A stretch of DNA of 64,000 nt. Origin: Bog-756 sp963830165. Lineage in GTDB: Bacteria; Actinomycetota; Acidimicrobiia; Acidimicrobiales; RAAP-2. Positions 44,908 to 53,433 of this stretch are shown here, one piece after another. A model generated the notes under the pieces. It was not told the origin of the DNA, did no database searches, and saw only the letters and a list, made by a program, of their open reading frames with translations. The translations under genes and the position numbers were made by a program. The DNA lies in NCBI GenBank assembly GCA_963830165.1, contig CAWHKZ010000005.1, positions 1 through 64,000 of the forward strand. Reading direction: 5' to 3'. Position 1 is the first letter of the stretch, and each line of letters starts with the position of its first letter.

Positions 44908-45151
44908 CGTCCCTCACTTCGGCGAGCCGGAGGGGTGCACGACCGGTCGGCTCCCGGAGGAGGTCGGCGATTCGGCGACCCGGCCGACTCGGCGAGTCCC
45001 GTGGCTGTGCGACCCCGCCTCGCGACGGGTCTGCCTGTTCGTCGTCGAGCCCCGGAGGGGCCTCTGACCAGGCTAGGGGTGGGCCCGCGCCGGCGGCAAG
45101 CGACGCCCTGGGTCACGCACTACCGGGACGGGGCGCTCCGCGTGCGGGGCG

Positions 45152-46144
45152 TCAGGGCAGCAGGCTCTCCACCTCGGCCCGCTCGACCTGCAGCTCCTCG
45201 GTGGTCAGACGGATCCGCTCGGACGCGAACTCGTCGTGGGTCAGGCCCTCGACGACGGTCCAGCCGCCCTGCCCGTTGGTCCGCACCGGGAACCCGAACT
45301 GCAGGCCCGGGGGCACGTCGTACTCGCCGTTCGACACGACGGCCAGTGACGTCCAGTCGTCGCCCACCGTGCCGTTGTGGATGGCGGCCACCGAGTCGAT
45401 GGCGGCCGAGGCGGCCGAGGCGGCCGAGGACAGGCCGCGGGCCTCGATGACGGCGGCGCCGCGCTTCTGCACGGTGGTGAGGAAGTCGCCCTGCAGCCAG
45501 GCCTGGTCGCCGATGATCTCGGCGGCCGGCTTGCCGTCGATGCGGGCGTTGGCGGCGTCGGGGAACTGGGTGGCCGAGTGGTTGCCCCAGATGGCCAGGT
45601 TGGTGACCGAGGACACCGGCACACCGGCCTTCTTGGCCAGCTGGCTCTTGGCCCGGTTCTCGTCGAGGCGGGTCATGGCGAACCAGCGGTCGGCCGGGAC
45701 CTCGGGGGCGTTCGACCGGGCGATCAGGCAGTTGGTGTTGCACGGGTTGCCGACCACCAGCACCCGGACGTCGGTGGCCGCATTGGCGGCGATGGCCTGG
45801 CCCTGGGGCCCGAAGATGCCGCCGTTGACCGTGAGCAGGTCGCCCCGCTCCATGCCGGCCTTGCGGGGGACCGAGCCGACGAGCAGGGCCCAGTTGGTCC
45901 CGTCGAAGGCGGTGTTGAGGTCGGTGGTGGTCACGATGTCGCTGACCAGGGGGAACGCACCGTCGTCGAGCTCCATCACCACGCCCTCGAGAGGCTTCAT
46001 CCCGGGTTCGATCTCGAGCAGGCGGAGCACCACCGGCTGGTCGGGGCCGAACAGGGCACCAGAGGCGATTCGGAAGAGCAGGGCGTAGCCGATCTGACCG
46101 GCGGCGCCCGTGACGGTGACGTGGATGGGGTTCTTGGCTGCCAT
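45152..46144 (-). CDS. mdh: Malate dehydrogenase
   Basis: 330 residues from ATG 46144. NAD-binding VTVTGAAGQIGYALLFRIAS, Asp-rich MELDDGAFPLVSDIVTT, VGSVPRKAGMERGDLLTVNG, substrate-binding TRLDENRAKSQLAKKAGVPV and catalytic His in WGNHSATQFPD match the cytosolic-type actinobacterial enzyme of normal length. It interconverts malate and oxaloacetate in the TCA cycle. It lies downstream of metF on the same strand. Confidence 0.97.
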   Translation of the reverse strand: MAAKNPIHVTVTGAAGQIGYALLFRIASGALFGPDQPVVLRLLEIEPGMKPLEGVVMELDDGAFPLVSDIVTTTDLNTAFDGTNWALLVGSVPRKAGMERGDLLTVNGGIFGPQGQAIAANAATDVRVLVVGNPCNTNCLIARSNAPEVPADRWFAMTRLDENRAKSQLAKKAGVPVSSVTNLAIWGNHSATQFPDAANARIDGKPAAEIIGDQAWLQGDFLTTVQKRGAAVIEARGLSSAASAASAAIDSVAAIHNGTVGDDWTSLAVVSNGEYDVPPGLQFGFPVRTNGQGGWTVVEGLTHDEFASERIRLTTEELQVERAEVESLLP

Positions 46145-46225
46145 GGGGCTGAGGCTAATGCGGGTCGGGAGAGGCGGTCGAACCCGGAGTGGGCCGCGCC
46201 GTCCGGCGCGGTCGCGTCCCCCCGG

Positions 46226-47089
46226 TCAGTTACGCCCAAGGTCCAGCGCGGAGTAGATCTCGCGGGTCGCGCTCGACCGGTTGAGCGTGTAGAAGTGCAG
46301 GCCCGGCACCCCCGCGGCCAGCAGCTGCTCGCACAGCTCGGTGGCGCACGCCACGCCCTCGTGGCGGACGGCCTCGGCCCCGCCCTCGGCGTTCGCGGTC
46401 TCGAGGCGCCCGACCATCCAGGCCGGCACCGCGGCGCCCATGGTGGCCATCCGGGGCACGGAGGAGAGGCTGGTGACCGGCATGATGCCGGGCAGGACCG
46501 GTTTGGTGACCCCCCGCTCGGCCAGGTCGGCCACCAGCGAGGTGTACTCGTGGGCCTCGAAGAAGAACTGGGTCACGGCGAAGTCGGCCAGCACCAGCTT
46601 GGCCGCCAGGTGGTCCCGGTCGGCGGCCAGGTCGGGCGAGAGCGGGTGGCCCGTGGGCTGGGCGGCCACGCCGATGGAGAAGCCGCCGATGGACCGGGCC
46701 AGCTCGACCAGATCGCAGGCGTGGGCGAGCTCACCCACCCCGGCGTCGGGGTCGGTGGGCGGGTCGCCCCCCAGGGCCATCAGGTTCTCGATCCCGGCCT
46801 TGCGCAGCTCGACCAGGATGTCGGCCAGCTCGAGCCGGGTGTGGGCCACACAGATCAGGTGGGCCATGGGGACCAGGTTGGTGGTGCGCAGCATGCCGGT
46901 GACGAGATCGACGGTCCGCCGCCTCGACTCGGCACCGCCCCGGTAGGTGACGGACACGAACGACGGGGCCAGCGGCTCGAGCTCGCGCAATGTCGTCACC
47001 AGGGTGGCCTGCTCGGCGTCGTTCTTCGGCGGGAAGAACTCGAACGAGTAGGTCTTGCCCTTCTCGAGCAGGTCGGCGATGCGGGTCAT
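46226..47089 (-). CDS. metF: Methylenetetrahydrofolate reductase
   Basis: 287 residues from ATG 47089. KTYSFEFFPPKNDAEQATLV is the N-terminal family signature, followed by SVTYRGG, HLICVAHTRLELADILVELR, NLMALGGDPP and FAVTQFFFEAHEYTSLVADL, with PVLPGIMPVTS. It makes methyl-THF for methionine synthesis using a flavin. Together with folD and the purine genes nearby it forms a one-carbon cluster. Confidence 0.96.
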   Translation of the reverse strand: MTRIADLLEKGKTYSFEFFPPKNDAEQATLVTTLRELEPLAPSFVSVTYRGGAESRRRTVDLVTGMLRTTNLVPMAHLICVAHTRLELADILVELRKAGIENLMALGGDPPTDPDAGVGELAHACDLVELARSIGGFSIGVAAQPTGHPLSPDLAADRDHLAAKLVLADFAVTQFFFEAHEYTSLVADLAERGVTKPVLPGIMPVTSLSSVPRMATMGAAVPAWMVGRLETANAEGGAEAVRHEGVACATELCEQLLAAGVPGLHFYTLNRSSATREIYSALDLGRN

Positions 47090-47147
47090 GGTCGGACCAG
47101 CCTACTTCCGGGCCTCGCGCCCCGACCAGGGTCCCGTGTCCCGGAGC

Positions 47148-47963
47148 TCAGGCGGTGGGCGGCGCCACGTGGCCCTGGAGGCGGGCCAGGGCCCCCTGGA
47201 GCTCACCGTCCCGGTCCCGGCGCGCCTGGTCGGCCTCGGCCAGCTGCACGCCGGTCGGGGCGGCCGCCCCGTGGTGCAGCAACCGGTCGGCCTCGACGGC
47301 GAAGGCCAGACCGCGCAGGGCGCCGGCCGCCGTGGTTGCCGATCCCCCGGCCGCCGGGTCGGGCGCCGTGGCGGCCGCGTGGTCGAGGGCGGTGGCCGCC
47401 CTGTCGGCCTGGACCGACACCGCCCCGCGCAGCTCGGCGTCGTCGGACGTGGCCGAGGGGGAGAGCAGCGCCTCGCGGGCCAGGCGGGCGTCGCTCAGGG
47501 CGGGGAGCGTCCGGCGGCGCCAGGCGGCGAGCGCCGACTTCCGCTTGCGGGTGACCATGAGGACGATCACCAGCACGATCAGCAGCACCACGACGACGAT
47601 CACCGCGACGAGGCCCCAGGGCACACTCGTGGGCTTCGTGGAGCCGGCCGGCTTCGTGGTCGTGGTGGTCGGCGCCGTCGTCGTGGTCGTGGTGGACGAC
47701 GACGTGGTCGTGGTGGTCGGGTGGGTCGTGGTCGTGGTGGACGACGACGTGGTCGTGGTGGTGGGTGCCACCGTGGTCGTGGTGGTGTCCGGCACCGTGG
47801 TCGTGGTGGTGTCGACCAATACGGCCCGGGCCGGTGGGGGGGCGGCGGCGGCCGGTGTCGCCAGCGGGCCGAGCAGCGCCGGCGGGCCGAGCAGCGCCAG
47901 CGCGGTCACCACGCCGGTGGTGACCAGGACCGTCCTCCGCCGGGACGGCCGGAGGGGGTTCAC
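47148..47963 (-). CDS. Thr-rich membrane-anchored hypothetical protein
   Basis: 271 residues from GTG 47963, fixed by a GTGA overlap with the upstream cupin gene. A signal-like N-terminus (VLVTTGVVTALALLGPPALL) is followed by a 60-residue linker almost entirely of Thr with Ser, Pro and Ala, a membrane helix (GLVAVIVVVVLLIVLVIVLM) and an Ala-rich helical C-terminal half of ~130 residues. The linker would be outside and the C-terminal part inside. The family is unknown. The Thr linker is encoded by an ACC/ACG repeat. Confidence 0.7.
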   Translation of the reverse strand: MNPLRPSRRRTVLVTTGVVTALALLGPPALLGPLATPAAAAPPPARAVLVDTTTTTVPDTTTTTVAPTTTTTSSSTTTTTHPTTTTTSSSTTTTTTAPTTTTTKPAGSTKPTSVPWGLVAVIVVVVLLIVLVIVLMVTRKRKSALAAWRRRTLPALSDARLAREALLSPSATSDDAELRGAVSVQADRAATALDHAAATAPDPAAGGSATTAAGALRGLAFAVEADRLLHHGAAAPTGVQLAEADQARRDRDGELQGALARLQGHVAPPTA

Positions 47964-48334
47964 GTACCCGTCCGGCCGTAGTCGTCCTCGAGCCGGACGA
48001 TGTCGTCCTCGCCGAAGTAGTCGCCGTGCTGCACCTCCACGAAGACCACGGGACCCGGCGAGGCATTTTCGATGCGGTGGTCCGTGCCCACGGGGATGTC
48101 GACGGCATCGCCCGCCGAGACGTCGCGGGGCGTGCCGTCGAGGGTCACCACCGCGGTGCCGGTCACGATGAACCAGTGCTCCGACCGCCGGGCGTGGCGC
48201 TGGTAGCTGAGGCGCTTGCCGGGCAGGACCTCGATGCGCTTGACCTTGAAGGTGGGCTGGTCGTCGAGGACGGTGTAGCTGCCCCAGGGCCGCTCGTCGG
48301 TCTCCAGTCCGTTCGGGCCGATCGAGGGGCTCAT
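47960..48334 (-). CDS. Mannose-6-phosphate isomerase-like cupin
   Basis: 124 residues from ATG 48334. A type II phosphomannose isomerase-like cupin: ERPWGSYTVLDDQPTFKVKR, GKRLSYQRHARRSEHWFIVT, SAGDAVDIPVGTDHRIENAS and VVFVEVQHGDYFGEDDIVRL. The metal-binding H-x-R-x-x-E-H-W motif is present. It probably isomerises mannose/fructose 6-phosphate for GDP-mannose or binds a sugar phosphate. Its start overlaps the folD stop (ATGA). Confidence 0.88.
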   Translation of the reverse strand: MSPSIGPNGLETDERPWGSYTVLDDQPTFKVKRIEVLPGKRLSYQRHARRSEHWFIVTGTAVVTLDGTPRDVSAGDAVDIPVGTDHRIENASPGPVVFVEVQHGDYFGEDDIVRLEDDYGRTGT

Positions 48335-49185
48335 GCCGCACGCTCGGCGGCGCGCACGGCATTGCGCAGCAGCATCGCCCGGGTCATCGGGCCCACCCCA
48401 CCGAGGCGCGGGGTGATCCACCCGGCCACCTCGGCCACTCCTTCGTCGACGTCGGACAAGAGCTTCTTCCCTTCCCACGAGGTACCGGCGCCGACCACGG
48501 CGGCCCCGGGCCTGATCATGTCCGCCGTCACCAGACCGGCCCGGCCGGCGGCCGCGACCACCACGTCACCTTGGCGGACCAGGCCCGCCAGGTCCTCGAC
48601 GCCGGTGTGGACGACGGTGACCGCGGCGTTACAGCCCGGGCGCTTCATGGCCAGCAGCAGGGCCAGCGGCCGGCCGATGGTCAGCCCCCGGCCGATCACG
48701 ACCACGTGCTTGCCCTCCACCGGCACGTCGTTGGCGTGCAGCAGCTCGACGATGCCGGCCGGCGTGCAGGGCAGGGGGCCGTTGGCCCCCATGACCAGTC
48801 GACCCAGGTTGACCGGGTGCAGTCCGTCGACGTCCTTTTCGGGGTCGACGGCCAGCAGGGTGCGCTCCTCGTCGAGCCCCGGCGGCAGCGGCAACTGGAC
48901 CAGATAGGCGTGGATGGCCGGATCGGCGTTGAACCGGGCGACGGTGGCGTCCAGCTCGTCCTGGCTCACGTCGGCCGGCAGGTGGGCGTGGGCCGAGGTG
49001 ATCCCCACCTCGGCACAGTCGGCGTGCTTCATGGCGACGTACCGGGCGCTCGGCCCGTCGTCGCCCACCAGGATGGTGCCGAGCCCGACGGTGACGCCCT
49101 CGGCCGCCAGCCGGGCCACCCGGTCGGTCACCTCGGCCCGGACCCGGGCGGCCAGCAACTCGCCGTCGAGCAGGGTGGCCGTCAT
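48331..49185 (-). CDS. folD: Methylenetetrahydrofolate dehydrogenase/cyclohydrolase
   Basis: 284 residues from ATG 49185, with GAGG just upstream (a longer frame from 49224 is possible). Catalytic Tyr/Lys are in SARYVAMKHADCAEVGI. VQLPLPPGLDEERTLLAVDP and KDVDGLHPVNLGRL are folate contacts, and VVVIGRGLTIGRPLALLL binds NADP. PGAAVVGAGTSW and TPRLGGVGPMTRAMLL end the protein. It supplies formyl-THF, the cofactor of PurH and PurN next door. Confidence 0.96.
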   Translation of the reverse strand: MTATLLDGELLAARVRAEVTDRVARLAAEGVTVGLGTILVGDDGPSARYVAMKHADCAEVGITSAHAHLPADVSQDELDATVARFNADPAIHAYLVQLPLPPGLDEERTLLAVDPEKDVDGLHPVNLGRLVMGANGPLPCTPAGIVELLHANDVPVEGKHVVVIGRGLTIGRPLALLLAMKRPGCNAAVTVVHTGVEDLAGLVRQGDVVVAAAGRAGLVTADMIRPGAAVVGAGTSWEGKKLLSDVDEGVAEVAGWITPRLGGVGPMTRAMLLRNAVRAAERAA

Positions 49186-49287
49186 CCTCGTGCCTCCGGT
49201 GCTGTCACTGCCTGGGTTCCCCATCCGTTCCTCGTCCGGCGGTGCACGCCCGCGCCGTCCCGTCCGACCGGGCCGCGGCGGGGTACC

Positions 49288-50853
49288 TCAGTGCCGGAAG
49301 TGGCGCTCGCCATGTGCCATGACCATAGCGATCCCCGCCGCGTCGGCTGCGCCAATCACCTCGTCGTCCCGGATCGACCCGCCCGGCTGGACCACCGCGG
49401 CCACCCCGGCGTCGGCCAGGACCTGCATGCCGTCGGGGAACGGGAAGAAGGCGTCGGAGGCGGCCGCTCCGCCCCGGGCCCGGTCACCGGCCTTCTGCAC
49501 GGCGATCTGGGCCGCCACCACCCGCGACTGCTGGCCGGCCCCGATGCCCACGGCCTGGGCGGCCGTCACCACGGCGATGGCGTTGGACGTGGTCCGGGCG
49601 CACACCTTCCAGGCGATCCGCAGGTCCCGCCACTCGGCCTCGGTGGGCTGCCGCTCGGTCGCCACCTCCCACGTCGACGGGTCGACCAGGAAGTGGTCGG
49701 CGTCCTGGACCAGGACGGTGTTGCCGAGGAACCGGTACTGGCGCACGAGCGCGTCGGGGGTGGGGGCCGAGAGCAGTCGGGTGGCCTTGCGCTTGGAGGA
49801 GAGCTGGGCCAGGGCCTCCTCGTCGTAGGAGGGGGCGACGATGACGTCGGCCTGCGGACCGGCGGCGATGGCCTCGGCCACCGCCGGCGTCACGCGGCCG
49901 CCGATGGCCACGATGCCACCGAAGGCGGACTGGGGATCGCACTCGAGGGCCAGCTCGTAGGCCCGCACGAGGTCGGCGTCGAGGGCCGCTCCGCACGGGT
50001 TGGCGTGCTTGATGATGGCCACGGCCTGCTCGGCCGGGTCCGACGGCAGCTCGTGGACGAGCCGCCAGGCGGCGTCGGTGTCGAACACGTTGAGGTACGA
50101 GAGCTCCTTGCCCCCGTACTGGACCACCCGGTCCCACCACGTCTCGGGCCCGACCAGGCGGTAGCGGGCGCCGTGCTGGTGCGGGTTCTCGCCGTAGCGG
50201 AGCGGGGCGGCCCGCTCGAGGGTCAGGTGGATCGACTCGGGCAGCAGGGCGGCCGTGTCGAGGTCGGTGGCGTCGACGTCCTCGCCACCGGCCAGCGCCT
50301 CCTGTTCGCGCTCGTCGAGCCAGGCCACGATCGCCGCGTCGTACCCGGCGGTGTGGGCGAAGGCCTGACGGGCCAGGCGCCGGCGCGTCTCCAGCGAGAG
50401 GACGCCGTTGGCCCGCAGCTCGGCGAGCACCGGGTCGTAGTCGGCCGGATCGACGACGACGGCCACGTGGTCGTGGTTCTTGGCCGCCGCCCGGACCATG
50501 GTCGGGCCGCCCACGTCGATGAGCTCGATGGAGGGATCCGACGAGAACGGGTAGAGGTTGCACACGACCAGGTCGATCAACCCGATGCCCAGCTTGTCGA
50601 GGGCGTCGAGGTGGTCGGGCTTGGAGCGGTCGGCGAGGATCCCGCCGTGGATCACCGGGTGGAGGGTCTTGACCCGGCCGCCCAGCATCTCGGGGGCACC
50701 GGTGAGGTCGGCCACCTCCACGTGGTCGACGCCGGCGGCGGTCAGCGCCGCCGAGGTGCCCCCGCTCGACACCAGCTCCCAACCGAGATCGGTCAGGCCG
50801 CGGGCGAGCTCCTCGATCCCGGTCTTGTCGTACACGGACAGCAGGGCCCTCAT
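49288..50853 (-). CDS. purH: Bifunctional AICAR transformylase/IMP cyclohydrolase
   Basis: 521 residues from ATG 50853. The N-terminal cyclohydrolase domain has LLSVYDKTGIEELARGL, SSGGTSAAL and MLGGRVKTLHPVIHGGIL. The C-terminal transformylase has RYGENPHQHGARY, YLNVFDTDAAWRLVHELP and the catalytic K-H-x-N-P-C-G (IIKHANPCGAA), ending RHFRH. The length is normal. It performs the last two steps of IMP synthesis and is coupled to purN by an ATGA overlap. Confidence 0.98.
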   Translation of the reverse strand: MRALLSVYDKTGIEELARGLTDLGWELVSSGGTSAALTAAGVDHVEVADLTGAPEMLGGRVKTLHPVIHGGILADRSKPDHLDALDKLGIGLIDLVVCNLYPFSSDPSIELIDVGGPTMVRAAAKNHDHVAVVVDPADYDPVLAELRANGVLSLETRRRLARQAFAHTAGYDAAIVAWLDEREQEALAGGEDVDATDLDTAALLPESIHLTLERAAPLRYGENPHQHGARYRLVGPETWWDRVVQYGGKELSYLNVFDTDAAWRLVHELPSDPAEQAVAIIKHANPCGAALDADLVRAYELALECDPQSAFGGIVAIGGRVTPAVAEAIAAGPQADVIVAPSYDEEALAQLSSKRKATRLLSAPTPDALVRQYRFLGNTVLVQDADHFLVDPSTWEVATERQPTEAEWRDLRIAWKVCARTTSNAIAVVTAAQAVGIGAGQQSRVVAAQIAVQKAGDRARGGAAASDAFFPFPDGMQVLADAGVAAVVQPGGSIRDDEVIGAADAAGIAMVMAHGERHFRH

Positions 50854-51500
50854 TCGGTGACCTCCTCAGGTGACGGTCCCCCACCGACGCCCTGGGACGC
50901 CAGGTCGTCGGTGAAGGCTCGGATGGTGGCCGGGTAGAGCGTGCGCTCCACGGCCTTGATGCGTTCGTGCAGGGTGTGTTCGGTGTCGTCGGGGCGGACG
51001 GCCACGACGGCCTGGGCCAGGATCGGCCCGGTGTCCATCTCCAGGTGGGCCACGTGCACGGTGGTGCCCGTCTCGGCGACCCCGGCGGCCAGCGCGTCGC
51101 GCACCGCGTGCCACCCCGGGAAGGCGGGCAGCAGGGCCGGGTGGGTGTTCAGGACGCGTCCCGGATAGGCGTCGTGGACCGGCTGGTCGAGTACCGTGCC
51201 GAAGCCGGCCATGACCACCACGTCGACCCGGGCGGCCACCAGCGCGGCGGTCACGGCACGGGTGTAGCCGACCCGGTCGAACCCGGCACCGAATCCACCG
51301 TGGTCGGCCCGGTCCACGAGCACGGTGGGCACCGAGGCGCGCGCCGCCACCTCGAGGGCCCGGCACGGGCGGTCCGCCGCCACGAGGCGCACGGGCAGCC
51401 CGTCGGCCAGGATGGCCTCGAGGATGGTGCCGCTGCCGGAGGCGAGCACGCCGATCCGGACCGGTGACGGGGATGCGTCACGTGTCGGTCCGCTGCTCAC
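50850..51500 (-). CDS. purN: Phosphoribosylglycinamide formyltransferase
   Basis: 216 residues from GTG 51500. IGVLASGSGTILEAILADGL is the PRPP-like binding start, VVMAGFGTVLDQPVHDAYPG precedes RVLNTHPALLPAFPGWHAV, with the catalytic Asn and His, and MDTGPILAQAVV holds the catalytic Asp. It formylates GAR with formyl-THF. The leader upstream has strong hairpins. It is coupled to purH. Confidence 0.95.
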   Translation of the reverse strand: MSSGPTRDASPSPVRIGVLASGSGTILEAILADGLPVRLVAADRPCRALEVAARASVPTVLVDRADHGGFGAGFDRVGYTRAVTAALVAARVDVVVMAGFGTVLDQPVHDAYPGRVLNTHPALLPAFPGWHAVRDALAAGVAETGTTVHVAHLEMDTGPILAQAVVAVRPDDTEHTLHERIKAVERTLYPATIRAFTDDLASQGVGGGPSPEEVTE

Positions 51501-51802
51501 GGGCGCACGCTACCAGCGCCTCCGAGGGTGCGGTCCAAGCCGGAGGGCCCGCCGGGGCGGGCCCTCCACGGCCTGGCTGTCCACGAGAGACGCAGCGACG
51601 TGGCCCGTCCGGCCTGCCCACCGGATCGGGGCCGACGTCGCTGGCTCCCCCCTGCCCAGGGGACTGCCCCTCGTGACGTATTCATCGGCGGCGGGCCGGG
51701 CCAACCGAAGTGGGATCGGGACTTTGCAACCGTCTGCAACCGATCTTCCGACCAAGGACCCTGTCGGACCGGGACGTTCGTCACCCCGCGGTCCGGTCCC
51801 GG
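51501..51802 (-). other. Structured leader/terminator region before purN
   Basis: About 300 bases without a gene. The minus-strand transcript would fold a 13-bp stem with one bulge (51594-51606 with 51628-51642), a nested 5-bp stem (51608-51612 with 51621-51625), and then a GC-rich 10-bp hairpin (51542-51567), before the purN start at 51500. I looked for the ZTP riboswitch cores and did not see them. Confidence 0.45.
51542..51567 (-). terminator. GC-rich hairpin between HAD gene and purN
   Basis: GGAGGGCCCG pairs with CGGGCCCTCC around a six-base loop. It lies downstream of the HAD gene and 42 bp upstream of purN. It could end the HAD transcript or act as an attenuator. No U-tract is evident. 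Confidence 0.5.
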
Positions 51803-52474
51803 TCAGGGACGGGCGGAGGCACCCTCCAGCGCGTCGAGCGCGCCGGCGTCGAAGTCGGCCAGCGAGTCGAGGACCAGGTCGCAGAAGCCCCACCGTGGCG
51901 AGCCCTGGGCGGCCGGCTCGGGCACGCACACCACGCGCATGCGGGCCGCCTTGGCCGCGATGGCGCCGTTGAACGAGTCCTCGAAGGCCAGGCAGGCCGT
52001 GGGGTCGACGCCCAGCTTGGCCGCGGTCGAGAGATAGGCACCGGGATGGGGCTTGCCCAGTGGCTCCCATTCGGCCGAGTGCCACGTGGACATGGCGTCG
52101 CTGATCCCGAGCCGGTCGAGGGCCGCCTCGATGACCACGGCGTAGGAGCCGGAGCAGACGGCGATGGGGATCGAGCGGCGGGTGCACAGGGCGATGACCT
52201 CCCGGGTCCCGGGCAGGGCCTCGCCCTCGGCCTCGATGAGCTCGGCCACCCTCGCCGTCACGGCCCGCTCCACCTCGACCGGGGTCATCCCCGGCCACGG
52301 GTGGCGGTCCCACCAGTGGCCCACGGCATCGTCGATGCGCAGTCCCATGGTCTGGCGGACGTCGGTCTCCGACAGGTGCAGGCCCACCGAGGCGAAGACC
52401 TCGATCTCGGCCCGGCGCCAGAAGGGCTCCGAGTCGATCAGCAGCCCGTCGAGGTCGAACACCACCGCACCCAC
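51803..52474 (-). CDS. HAD-superfamily phosphatase (HxpB/YniC-like)
   Basis: 223 residues from ATG 52474. Motif I FDLDGLLIDSEPFWRRAEIE, motif II with Ser in IAVCSGSYAV, motif III Lys in LGKPHPGAYLSTAAKLG, and motif IV FEDSFNGAIAAKAA form a complete HAD active site with an alpha-helical cap. Such enzymes dephosphorylate small sugar phosphates. It lies downstream of sucD on the same strand. Confidence 0.9.
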   Translation of the reverse strand: MGAVVFDLDGLLIDSEPFWRRAEIEVFASVGLHLSETDVRQTMGLRIDDAVGHWWDRHPWPGMTPVEVERAVTARVAELIEAEGEALPGTREVIALCTRRSIPIAVCSGSYAVVIEAALDRLGISDAMSTWHSAEWEPLGKPHPGAYLSTAAKLGVDPTACLAFEDSFNGAIAAKAARMRVVCVPEPAAQGSPRWGFCDLVLDSLADFDAGALDALEGASARP

Positions 52475-52542
52475 CGGCCGCCCGGCCAGGGCGTCGGCCG
52501 ACGGGATGCCCGTCGTGGGGTGCGGTGGGTCGGACGGGATGC

Positions 52543-53433
52543 TCAGGCCAGCTTCCTGACGATGTCGACCATGGCCTCGCCGGCCTCGGTCGGGTTGAGG
52601 GCCACGGTGACCCCCGCACCGCGCAGTGCGTCCATCTTGGCCTGGGCGGTCCCCTTCGAGCCGGAGATGATGGCGCCGGCGTGGCCCATCTTCCGGCCGG
52701 GGGGAGCGGTGACCCCGGCCACGTAGGAGACGACCGGCTTGGTCACCGACGAGGCGATGAACTCGGCGGCCTCCTCCTCGGCCGAGCCGCCGATCTCACC
52801 GATCATCATGATGGCCCGGGTGTCGCCGTCGGCCTCGAAGGCGGCCAGGCAGTCGATGAAGCTGGTGCCGGGCACGGGGTCGCCGCCGATGCCCACGCAG
52901 GTCGTCTGGCCGACGCCCTGCTGGCTCAGCTCGTGGAGCGCCTGGTACGTGAGGGTGCCCGAGCGGCTGACGATGCCCACCGGGCCGCCGGCCAGGGCGA
53001 TGTCGCCCGAGGTGATGCCGATGTTGCACTTGCCGGGCGAGATGATGCCCGGGCAGTTGGGGCCGAGCAGCCGGGTGCCGGGAAACTCCCGCACGAGGCG
53101 GTTGTAGGCCAGCGCCTCGTCCTGGGCCGGGATGCCCTCGGTGATGCACACCACGAAGGGCACGCCGGCGGCGGCGGCCTCCACGATGGCGTCGGCGGCG
53201 AACTTGGGCGGCACCGAGATGAACGAGGCGTTGGCCCCGGTCGCCTCGACGGCCTCGGCCACCGTGGCGTAGACCGGGATGCCCTCGATCTCCTCGCCAC
53301 CCCGGTTGGGGTTGGTGCCGGCGACCACCTTGGTGCCGTAGGCCTTGTTGCGCAGGCCGTGGTACAGGCCCTGGCTGGTCGGGCTGATGCCCTGCACCAC
53401 GACCTTGGTGTTCTCATCGACGAAGATGCTCAC
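52543..53433 (-). CDS. sucD: Succinyl-CoA ligase alpha subunit
   Basis: 296 residues from GTG 53433, with GGAGG six bases upstream. The CoA-binding domain has VVVQGISPTSQGLYHGLRNK. LLGPNCPGIISPGKCNIG, VSRSGTLTYQALHELSQQGV and GQTTCVGIGGDPVPGTSFID follow. The phosphorylated His is in RKMGHAGAIISG. It acts with SucC in the TCA cycle. The start overlaps the sucC stop (GTGA). Confidence 0.97.
   Translation of the reverse strand: MSIFVDENTKVVVQGISPTSQGLYHGLRNKAYGTKVVAGTNPNRGGEEIEGIPVYATVAEAVEATGANASFISVPPKFAADAIVEAAAAGVPFVVCITEGIPAQDEALAYNRLVREFPGTRLLGPNCPGIISPGKCNIGITSGDIALAGGPVGIVSRSGTLTYQALHELSQQGVGQTTCVGIGGDPVPGTSFIDCLAAFEADGDTRAIMMIGEIGGSAEEEAAEFIASSVTKPVVSYVAGVTAPPGRKMGHAGAIISGSKGTAQAKMDALRGAGVTVALNPTEAGEAMVDIVRKLA

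Noticed and set aside
48571..50937. 788-codon plus-strand open frame
   Set aside because: Shadow of folD and purH.
51501..51802. ZTP (pfl) riboswitch upstream of purN
   Set aside because: This gene context is typical for it, but the conserved GACUGGC and CCGCCUGGGCA cores were not found.
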